Origin: Calocera cornea HHB12733
Taxonomy: Eukaryota; Basidiomycota; Dacrymycetes; Dacrymycetales; Dacrymycetaceae
DNA: 64,000 bases
Direction of reading: 5' to 3'
NCBI GenBank assembly: GCA_001632435.1
Contig: KV423939.1
Coordinates: 130,223 to 194,222, forward strand
Positions 10,676 to 20,637 of the stretch are shown here, piece after piece (position 1 is the first letter of the stretch; every line of letters starts with the position of its first letter). The notes beneath the pieces are model-generated. The model made no database searches and was not told where the DNA came from. It was given only the letters and a program-made list of their open reading frames with translations. Position numbers and translations under genes: made by a program.

Positions 10676-11714
10676 GGGACGAAACGATTGTGTTGAGTCG
10701 AATCTCGGGTTTGCAGAGCCTCTGACTTTCTTTGTACAAGTATCATAGATGAGAATTGTTTTTCCGCTCCCTGCATTATAGCCTGTTGTGACTCGAGTAA
10801 CAGGTGGAAAGTAAACCAAATTTAGACTGGGAATCCTGTGAGCTGGGGCCTCTGACGTGGGCTTGAACGGCAAACCGCGTGCACACCCCACAGGCGACCA
10901 TGCTCCCCTTTCCGTGCTTCCTACGTAATCGCAATCGTCAGGAGTAAAGTCTCACATTCGTTTCGAGGGGTGATCCTGCTGCGGAGCCGAACCAACACAA
11001 GTCGCTTCTCCGTTCTCCGCCGCTTTCAGACCTTCCGTATCGATGGGAAAGGTAACACAGAGACGTATGTCGATGTTCGGTATAGTTTCACCAGCCAATC
11101 GGCCTAGGTCCGTGCTTTTCGAGATTAAGCATCTTGAGCTGTCTCTAACGGGCGCTCCGCGGAGACTCCGCGGGACGATAGCCAAATTATAAGCTCCTTA
11201 TCTCAACAGCCCGTATCATCGAGTGGACGCCAAGACCTGGGGAGAAGGCATTTCATTTACCCATCAACAGGGACGCACAGCCCCTAACGCGTTCCCCAGA
11301 AAGGAGAGACGGGTTCTTGGAACCCGACATTGTATTCACTGTTCTGCCTATCGCAACGACATACAATGCTAACTAGAGGACCTTGGCTACTTCTTCCCTA
11401 CGGCTCCATGTCTCCATCTCCTTATCGAAACAGTCAGATTGCAAGAGTCAGCACTTTGTCAGCAGGAGAAGCACATGCGTTGCACCGTCCAGCCTCCGCA
11501 AATGGTCCGTCCGGGGTATGGCCGGTAGACGCTGATCAGACCTTGTTAGAGATACGCTGTCTCGACGAGGGCGCGGCTATCTTTGAGAAGTACTTGGCAA
11601 ACACCTGCCAGCGACGAGAGCTTTTGTTAAGCACGGGTTGAGGAAGCTCGGGGCATCCTATCAGCACGATCAACAAGGATACCGTCTGCATCCTACGTCG
11701 ATTCCAGTGCAAAC
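10676..11714. promoter_or_regulatory. Spacer between hydantoinase copies 2 and 3
   Basis: Contains the 3' flank of copy 2, the block shared with the copy 1 flank (about 11036-11305), and the copy 3 promoter with the 32-bp element at 11497-11528. CTTATC (GATA-factor core) occurs near 11198 and 11421, each with a counterpart in the copy 1-2 spacer. No gene recognised. Confidence 0.5.
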
Positions 11715-14700
11715 ATGCTTCGAATTGGTGTTGACGTAGGCGGTGCGTTACCATACCTTTGCCGGTAGTGAATATGTGCTGATTTGGCGAGGCGATAGGG
11801 ACAAACACCGATGGGGTTCTCATCGATGTGACCCGTACCGCCGAAGCTGACCGCGGCATCCTTGCCTCGTTCAAGAGCCCCACGACACCCAATGTCTCCG
11901 AGGGCATTGAAGCGGCCGTACGAACGGTCATGGAAGAGGCGAAAGTCGATCCAAGCCAGATCACCTCTCTGACAATCGGAACGACGCACTTCATCAATGC
12001 GGTCCTAGAGCAAGATGTCCGCAGGCTGAAGAAGGTCGCTGTGATTCGCATCTGTGGACCATACACTCAACGTGAGCTATGATTACTCCGAGCGTGCAGC
12101 GGTGACTGATTCTGAGAAGAGTGCCCGCCCTTTGTCGACTTTCCTCCGGAACTGAGGGAGATAATGGAAGGGCACATCGGCTACGTCGACGGAGGTTTAG
12201 AAAGTGCGTGATTGTGCCTTCTGAACCATCTCAGTCCTTGACCAAACCTAGTCGACGGAAGCCAGATCCTTCCTCTGGGCGAGGAACAAGTCATTGCCCA
12301 ATGCAAGGAGATCAAGGCGAAGGGGATCGACAATGTTGTCCTTGTCGGCGTCTTCAGTAATCTCGATACGGAGGGGCGATACGAACAGCGCGCGAGGGAT
12401 ATTGTATTGAAAGAGCTGGGACAGGGCACCAACGTCGTCTGCTCTTCCGATGTTGGACAGATCGGCTTGCTGGAGAGGGAGAACGCGTCCAGTGAGTAGC
12501 GTCACAGCCAAATATCAGGTTTCAGTCACTGATACAAACATTCAGTTCTCAATGCCTCTATCCTCACGTTCGCTCAGCGTACCATGCGCGGGTTCAAGCG
12601 TGCGATGCAGCGTCTCAACCTCTCGTGTCCGCTTTACCTCACCCAGAACGACGGCACCTTGACGACAGCTGCGAAAGCCGCTGCTCTCCCTATTCGCACC
12701 TTTGCATCCGGTCAGACCAACTCCATGCGTGGAGCGTCCTACCTTGCTGGTCTGGATTTGCGCAAGGACTCCAGCAAGTCGATTATCGTGTGCGATCTCG
12801 GCGGCACAACTTGCGATATTGGCGTGCTTTTACCCTCCGGCTTCCCTCGTCAAGCCGCTGCATACATCGAGGTTGGTGGCGTTAGGACATCCTTCGCTAT
12901 GCCTGATCTGCTCAGCATCGGCCTCGGCGGTGGCTCCAGAGTCAGACACGACGATACGACGGGAAAGACGACGGTTGGTCCCGATTCCGTTGGCCACTTT
13001 ATCACACGCGACGCTAAGGTGTTCGGCGGCGATGTTCTTACTGCAACTGACATCGCTGTCTCGCTGGGCCGGGCAGACGTTGGCGATACCTCGAAAATCG
13101 CAGACGTTACCCCCGACTTGGCTGCTGCCGCTCAGCTATCCATCAAGAAACAACTCGAGAACGTCATCGACCGCATGAAGACGACCCCCGAGGACGCAAC
13201 TGTTCTCATGGTCGGGGGTGGCTCCATCATCGCTCCTGATTCTCTTGAGGGTGTTGCCGAAATCCTTCGTCCACCCTTCTTCGCCGTTGCAAACGCGGTC
13301 GGTGCCGCCATGGCTAAGGTCGCTGGTGAAGTCGATACCATCGAAATCTTAGAAGGCAGACGACTGGATGAGGTCCTCGAGAAGATCAAGAAAGAGGCTA
13401 TTGCACGTGCTATCGCGGCTGGAGCTGACGCGAGCAAGGTTGCAGTCGTCGAAGTCCAGAACCTGCCTGTTCAATATGTCCAGAACCAGGCAACGCGCCT
13501 GATCGTCAAAGCTACTGGCGAGCTCAGTACGGAGGGTGCGTCCGGTATCGGCCAGGATGACATCAAGATGATCCCGGAAGAAGACGAGGAGGTCGAGCCA
13601 CCCAAACAAGTACTCAAGAAGGCAAACGAGGCACAGAAGTTCGACATACTCGCATACAAGCCAACCATCAACGAGAAGCGGGAGTGGATGCTCTCAGAAA
13701 CCGATCTCGAATGGATCGCTGAAGGTGCATACGTGCTCGGCACCGGCGGTGGTGGAACGCCGTACACTTATATGCTAATGTGCAAACAACTCCTTCGAAA
13801 TGGGAAGCCCCTCAAAGTGGTCGATCCAGACGACGTTCCAGCCGAAATGCTGTTCATGCGGACGTTAATCATGGGATCGCCGAGTGTCATGGGGGAGCGA
13901 ATTAACGGCTTCACCGAAATACCGGCCGCTCTGGATGCGCTCATGACACACTTGAACGTGACCGAAATATCGGGTATCCTCAGCGATGAAATCGGTGGAG
14001 GAAATGGCCTGGTTCCCATTGTCGTGGCGGGTGACCTCGGTGTCGTAAATCTCGATTGTGATCTTATCGGCCGTGCGTATCCCAACTTGGATCAAACGCT
14101 ACCTTCGACTTTCCGCATTCCCAATGCCATCACGCCATGTGCTGTAGCTGATGGTATCGGGAACTCGGTCCTTGTACATACCGCGAAGGAGCCGAAATCC
14201 GTCGAGATCATCATGCGCAACGTCTGTACTACTATGGGCTCATGTGCTGCATTGGCTCTCGCTCCCTTAACACGCAAGCAATGCCAAGACTACGGCGTGC
14301 AGTACACAGTCTCCCAGTCATGGCGTATTGGTCGAGCCATTGCCCTGTGCCGTTCAAAGAACGACCTGAAGGCTGTACCTGCTGCCATCTTGGAAGTTCA
14401 GAATGGGAAGTGCCTTTTCATCGGCAAGATTGTCGATGTCAAGCGTGAAGTGCGAGCCGGGTGGACATGGGGAGAGGTCACGATCGCTACTCTGCAAGAT
14501 GACGAACAAGACGAAACCAGCAAAGACCCTTCCGTTCCCACATATGGACCGGACGATCTCCTTCGCATTCCATTCCAGAACGAGAATATCGCTGCCTACC
14601 TTGACAAGGCGGACGGAACACGCGAGATCCTTACATCAGTCCCAGATCTCGTCTCGGTTCTGGACAGCCAGTCGGGCTTCAACCTCGGCACGCCCGAGTA

Positions 14701-14875
14701 CAGATATGGCCTTCGGGTGACCGTCATTGCTATGGCGAATGACGAGAGGTGGACCAAGACGCCAGAGGGGTTGAAGTCCGGAGGACCAACGCGCTTCGGC
14801 TATAGTATTCCCTTCGTCCCCGCAGGGAAGCACCGAATGCCGAGCAGTGTAATCAAGGAGTACGCCGCCAAATAA
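11715..14875 (+). CDS. Hydantoinase A/oxoprolinase-like protein fused to DUF917 domain, copy 3
   Basis: Exons 11715-11742, 11799-12071, 12120-12203, 12252-12491 and 12546-14875 encode 984 residues, with the same intron positions as copy 2. The hydantoinase part is close to copies 1 and 2. The first roughly 150 residues of its DUF917 domain are clearly more diverged: GTGGGGTPYTYMLMC against GTGGGGSPYSPMLMC, and MGSPSVMGERINGF against MGSPSVSMERMPGG. The glycine-rich and DEIGGGNG motifs are kept. This pattern suggests a changed substrate pocket in the C-terminal domain (inference). Two introns end in AAG and TAG rather than CAG. The frame is fully open and the gene looks intact. Confidence 0.93.
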
Positions 14876-15487
14876 GCTTGGGGATGCTGGTACGTGTAGA
14901 TATCTTTCATCTATCCAGACGGAATCTAGAGTGGCGAGTAATTGAATGGCGTCCGTGCCCATTGACAACGCGGGGGATCTCTACGGGTACCGCTGCATAG
15001 CTTTGTGCTGTTTGCGCGATCAATATATTTCTGGTTGATCTGTGAGAGCGCACTCGGTTAAGACCTGCATGTCGCCGGTTTGTAAGCAGGTCTGTTGGAA
15101 GATTGTTCGCCCGTCGAACCGCACGACCCTTATAGCGGTATTTCTACCCCGCAAATTCACATCCCACGGCTCTCTGTCACCCTTCCCAGAACCTCCAGGT
15201 TCCAGCGTCTGATCCTATTACTATTAGTGTACTATGTCTGAAGGAATTCCTTCCAGCAAAAGAAACACAACATCCCTCGGTACGATTCTCGGCATCGCTT
15301 TGGTGTGGGACGCCGGCACGCTTAGGCCGAAATGGCCGAATCCTGAGGGCACGCGGGGACCACTACATGCCCCAAACGACAGGAAGGCCTTCTAACCCCA
15401 CTCCAGCACACAACACCACTTTCAGAGCATCGCTGCATCAATCTCTGCTTGGTCTGACCATATTCGAGCCAACTGTGTCCCAGGATC
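14876..15487. other. Intergenic region between hydantoinase copy 3 and MetE-like gene
   Basis: 612 bp. The only eye-catching site is a short direct repeat GGCCGAAAT/GGCCGAAT at 15325-15341, about 150 bp upstream of the next start. An ATG at 15234 opens no convincing frame. Confidence 0.4.
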
Positions 15488-16888
15488 ATGCCTATCCCCA
15501 CCGAAGTTGTCGGCTCGCTGCCGCGCCCCATGGGTAAGAGACGCGTTGCTCTTGTGAAGACTTCTCTCCCTGACACTGCTCTTCTCAGCCCTCCAGCAAG
15601 CCTTTGCCGACTACGATGCAGGAAATATTACCAAAGAGGATCTGGTGAAGGAACAGGACAAGGCGGCAAAGGACAGTGTCGTCCGGATGTCCCAAACCGG
15701 CGAGACGTACGTGACGGACGGAGAGCAGAGGGCGAGCTCTTTCGCGACGTACCCTATTGTCGAGTACGTTACGTTTCTCAATGCCAATGAACTTCCATTC
15801 TTATATGCGTTACAGCACTCTCGGCGGAAAGGGACTTTCTAGCAAGTTGAGGGCTGATGGGCAGTACTTTGTACGTATATATGGCCCTTTTGTGTGCTAG
15901 TCTCTAATGCTACCACAGGCAATCTTCGACGACGGTCACCATCGCCAACTGCCTCGCCTGATAAGCGGGCCTTTCAGGTAAGGACAGTCAATAGTACCTC
16001 TTTCTGTATTGATAACCCTGTGCAGGTATACCACGTATGCCTACGAGAACTTCGAGAAGTCGAAGCCGTACGGCGGGTCTCACCCCATGAAGACGGCCGT
16101 CATCGCTCCCAGCATGTTGTACCTTCTTTACCCGCTCAATGGTGACGTGGAAGGTTACCCGAAGGATCTGTTCGTGGAAGATCTCGTCAGTGAGGTGGGT
16201 TCCGTTTCGCGATGGCAAGTGGAGCGCGTGCTGAACGATTCCCCAGTGCGAGAAAGACATCCGCGGCTGCTTCGCCGCTGGCGCCAAGCGCGTCTCGATC
16301 GATTTCACCGAGGGCCGCCTCGCGGCCAAGAACGATCCGCGCAACCCGTGGACGGGCGCGCAGCTTCTCAAGAGCTTCATCGACCTGAACAACAAGGTAC
16401 TCGACCGCTTTACGCCCGAGGAGCGGAAGAACATCGGCATCCACACGTGCCCCGGCGGGGACTGCGACAGCGTGCATTCGTCCGATGTGGACTACCACGA
16501 GCTTCTGCCCTCGCTCTTCCAGATGAATGCCGGATATTTCCTGATCCAGCTCGCCAGCGAGAAGGACAAGACGAAGGTGTACAAGGAGATTGGCGAGACG
16601 ATTCGCAAGGACGCGAACGGTGTCAAGCAGGTTGCGTTCATCGGGGTGATCAACCCGCTTAACCCCAAGGTCGAGACCCCCGAGGAGGTGTGCGCCGATC
16701 TTGTCGAGGCGGCCAAGTACATTCCTACGGACCAGCTCGGCGCGACGGACGACTGCGGATTTTCCCCCTTCTCGATCGACCAGAAGCCCAAGCACGGTAG
16801 CCCCGACTTTGCGAGGGATGTGGCGTTCCAAAAGATTGCCAACCGTGTCAAGGGCGCGAAGATGGCCAGCGAGAAGATTGGGATCTGA
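15488..16888 (+). CDS. Single-barrel MetE-like (UROD/MetE superfamily) methyltransferase
   Basis: Exons 15488-15533, 15589-15763, 15816-15870, 15919-15977, 16026-16194 and 16247-16888 encode 381 residues. The start MPIPTEVVGSLPRP is the typical opening of the COG0620 (cobalamin-independent methionine synthase II) barrel. Candidate zinc ligands are H and C of IHTCPGGDC (about residue 233) and C of TDDCGFSPF (about residue 336), as in MetE. The protein is half the length of a full methionine synthase and lacks its N-terminal folate-binding barrel. It is therefore unlikely to be the housekeeping Met6 enzyme and may move a methyl or alkyl group between thiols. Its place directly downstream of three DUF917 fusion genes on the same strand suggests a link to sulfur or methyl handling there (inference). 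Confidence 0.85.
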
Positions 16889-18115
16889 TCGTCTTTGGCC
16901 AAGTGGGTTGGTGCGGTGTTCGCTGTGCATTTGGGTGAAGGAGTGACTGCCATGAACATCTCCGTTGTAGTAGTAGCATAAGAAGCTAATCAACAGATCC
17001 AGCGTCTCCCTACATGAGGTTCCTCCGCATCCCATACCTGTTCCTGTTTCCGGTATTCTAGCGGCCCAAGGTGGCCCGAGGCCATGGTCCCGTAACCTTT
17101 CATCCATCCGCCCCTGTTTGCCGCATTCACATTCCGCCAGTTCCTCATTCCCCGGTGCCGGTACCCGTTCCCGCTTCTTGGAGCACACGCCCACCCCTCG
17201 GCATGACGTTGCCCGCTTTCCGCGTTCTTGAGATAGCGGGGAATGCTTGGTCCGCAGACCTGGTCCCCGTCTGCGACCCGGGGGATTGGTATTCCCGGTA
17301 GTGTGGAAGATGGGGTACATAGGCGCGTCCCTGAAATACAAAGGGATGACAGAAGCCCGGTTAACGCTCGGCTATTATCGCAGCGCCCGTAGGTACCTCT
17401 GATGGAAGATGATCCAGACCGTCGTTCGAATGATACATCTGGTTGAACAGGGCTTCAATTTGACTACTTGTCGAAGTGCAGGAGGATTTGAGAGATAGCA
17501 GGCCGTCGGAGCACCTCATGAAGGAGGATGGCCGCGGGATATAGGCACGCAGAAAGACAGGGAGGCAGCGTTGTCAGACGGGTTGTGAAATGTTTGAATT
17601 TGTGGCAGTTACAACAGTTATTTGGGATCGGAGCAGGAGGAAGGCACTGGTATGATCGAACAGAAGGGCATACCATGGGCAGGAAGATGAAGGGATGGAA
17701 AAATCGTCAGTTTGGCGCAGTTGAGCCCAGTCAACCGATACAGCACAGCGAAGGGGGGTGAAAAATGAAAGTGGGAGGACTTGAACGGAAGGGGGGGCAC
17801 TATAGGCAGATCCTAGCATATCATCGACTGCTCGGCTCGGCGCACGAGGTGGATTAGCGAGAGACGGTATGGTAGGATCATTGGAGCGTGGGAGCTGGAG
17901 GGGCTGGATGAGCAGCACGTATTGTAGACTGTGGATGGCGGTGGACGGTGGACGGACTGGTTTGGATTGGGTCGGTTCGGTTCGGTTCGGGTTGCAGAGT
18001 GTGGAGAGAGGCCAAAGGGTCGTGAGCGAGAAACTGGGTCTGTCTCCTTCAGATCGACTCCTGTATGAGGAAAGCGAGCGCAAGACGCACGGGACGAACA
18101 TCGGCACACGCGCGC
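16889..18115. other. Convergent intergenic region
   Basis: Lies between the 3' ends of the MetE-like gene and the velvet gene. It contains a short GGTTC microrepeat near 17970-17990 and no recognisable coding sequence. Confidence 0.4.
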
Positions 18116-18974
18116 CTAGTGCCCCGCATGGCCCGCGTACCCCCGGCCCATCCCCCCGCCCACCAGCGCGCTCTGCACCAAGCCCATCGCGCCCCCCGCG
18201 CCGGGCCCCGGAGCAGGCTGCATCATGCGCTCCTGCGAGCCCAGGATCGGGGGAAGCGGGAGCGGGAGCGGGAGCCGGCCCTGGCCCTGGCCCTGATCGC
18301 CAGAGGAGGGGAGCACCATGGAGGAGTGCGAGTGCGGGTGCGAGTGGTTGGACGCGTGCGGGCCGGCAAGCGGTTGCTGTTGCCCCTGCGCGGCTTGGGA
18401 GGGCAGCCCGGGGCCGGTGTAGTACGATGACGACCCGGGCGGACCGCCCTGCGCTGCTGAGCCGTCCCGGCCCCGCTCGGTGGCAGGCGAGATCGGCGCG
18501 CGCTCGCCGGCGGACGCGGGGTAGCCCGAGGTCGGCGAGTGCGAGGCAGAGTAGTACGCCGAGCTCTGCGCGCTCTGCGGGGGCGCGGGCGCGTACGAGG
18601 AGCGGGGGAATGAGCCCGGGCCCGGGCCTGAGCCCGAGCCCGTCAGGTGCTCGTACGACCCGGACGAGAATTGCGTCTGGATCGTGGGCCGCTGCGGGCC
18701 GCCGGAGGAAGGGGCGTAGTACTCCTGCTGCTGCTGCTGCTGCTGCTGGGCAGCCTGTTGCGCGGGCTGGGGTTGGTGTTGGGAGGGCCCGAGCCCCGCC
18801 TGGCTGAACCCCGGGGACTGCGACTGGACACCCGCGTACGCGCCCGAGCCGGGGGCGTAGCTGACCGACCTGGAGGAGCCTTGCGAGGGGGGGAGGGCGT
18901 ATGCCTGGGCCTGGGGAGGCTGGGCGAGCTGCGAGCTGTAGGAGTTTGTGCGGGGTAGGGAGGGCTGCTGGGAC

Positions 18975-19049
<75 letters not shown>

Positions 19050-20637
19050 TGCTGCTGCTGGGGGTAGGGATGCCTTGACGCCCCAGAGCTTCCGTTAGAG
19101 CTGTTCGAGAACTGCTGCTGCTGGGGTTGTTGCTGGGGCTGGGGCTGCCCCGTCCCCGCATAATACGCGGCGCCCGACGTCGGGTGCAGCAGGTACCTCG
19201 AGTCGGCTGCGTACTGTCCCGCCCCGGCTCCGGGCGACCTAGCGCCCGCCGCCGCCCCGGAATACTCCGCCCCTGCCCCTCCCCCCTGCCCCTGCCCCTG
19301 CGCCGCAGCAGGAGGGGCATACGCATACCCGTCATGCCTGCCCAGGGCGTACCGGACGGCGCCGGGGGAGTAGTACGCCTGGCCGACCTGGGCTGCGGGT
19401 GGCTCGTGCGCCTGTGTGGCTGCGGGGAAACGCGCGTACGCGTGCGGCGAGCCCGGGTAGACAGGGCCATGGCGCGGGTCGTACTGTGCGGCGGAGCCCG
19501 AGCCCGAGCCCGAGCCCGAGCCCTGGGGCAGGGCGGGCGGGGCGCCCCACCCCTGCTGGTCGTACGCCTGCACCGCGTACGCCGCGCCGGCCGCGCCCGA
19601 GCCGGCAGTGAGAGGGGGCATGGCGGTCTCGGCGCTCGCGTGCCGCCTGGGCCTGGGGCTCTCCTCCGCCTTGGGCCGCTTGGCTGCCTGGGCCGCGCGG
19701 GCCGAGCCGGCCATCTTGCGCGCCGCGATGGGCGATTGCTCCGTCGGGGTGAGGATGTCCATGCCCCCCCCGACGCCCAGGTCGTCGTCCTCGTCGTCGT
19801 CGTACCGCTCGCGGCCCTGGCCTTGGGGCCGCTTGCGCACGCGGATGTCCTTGCGGATGCGGATCTTGATTCCCTGGTCTGCGAGGGAGCAGGAGAGCGG
19901 GGTGGACTCTGTGACCCGACGGGGGCGCGGCGCATTAGTATGCCATTCTCCGAGAGACGGTGATGGGCGGACGGCGCACCCTCCATGCCCGGGAACTTCT
20001 TGGCGGTGTACACGTAGAAGGGCTTTGAGAATATGCTCTTGCAGTGCTGGACCTCCATGCTGCGGTCGCTTTCATCAGCGGTAACGCCTCGTGCACCGTG
20101 CCCGAACGGAAAGGGGGGGCTCACCCTACGATCTCGAAGAGGGAGAGCTTGAGGCGGTAGGAGCCCTCGGTGCGGACGGAGAGGTCGGGGAAGACGAAGA
20201 AGCCCGCGTCCGAGTTTCGGTTCTCGGTGTCCTTGAGGTGGTAGAGGGAGGAGACGACCTGGCCGGTTGTGCAGCGGGTGTGGCCGTCGGAGAGCATGTG
20301 CATCTCGACGTCCGAGTCGACCGAGGCGAGGGAGGCGAACATGAAGTAGTACGGGTTCTCGAGGAACGACACGGCGTCCCGGTCGTCGGGCGGTGGGCCC
20401 GCCGCGTAGTCGTCCCGCCTGCGCTCGCGCACGCGGAGCTCGACGATGGGCGGGGGGTCGATGGGGCGCCGGTCTGGGCGGGGGTGAGTGGCGGGTGGTG
20501 TGTGGGGGAGGGGGTGGCTCACCCTTTCCGCTTACGCCGCACATGCGGGCCTGCTTCGGCTGCTGCCGGACGGTGAGTTCGTAGTCCCTGGACGAGGAGG
20601 AGTCGTAAGTGTCCGCCTCGGGGGAGAGGGAGGCCAT
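18116..20637 (-). CDS. Velvet-domain developmental/secondary-metabolism regulator with long Q-rich tail
   Basis: Minus-strand exons 20637-20523, 20473-20125, 20068-19980 and 19908-18116 encode 781 residues. The velvet domain spans about residues 17-210: YELTVRQQPKQARMCG, DRRPIDPPPIVELRV, NPYYFMFASL, GFFVFPDLSVRTEGSYRLK, KPFYVYTAKKFPGM and SLADQGIKIRIRKD, all in the family order. It is an NF-kB-like DNA-binding fold that forms homo- or heterodimers in the nucleus. The downstream roughly 550 residues are low complexity, rich in Q, S, P, G, A and Y. They include a near-pure glutamine tract encoded mainly by CAA (a TTG microsatellite on the plus strand, 18970-19021). Basic RVRKRPQ after the domain could be a nuclear signal. 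Assignment to the VeA, VosA or VelB type is not safe from sequence alone. Confidence 0.92.
18970..19060. repeat. Trinucleotide (TTG/TGC)n microsatellite coding for polyglutamine
   Basis: A run of TTG units (CAA on the coding strand) followed by mixed TGC/TTG units within the velvet coding sequence. Length variation here would change the polyQ length in frame. Confidence 0.85.
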
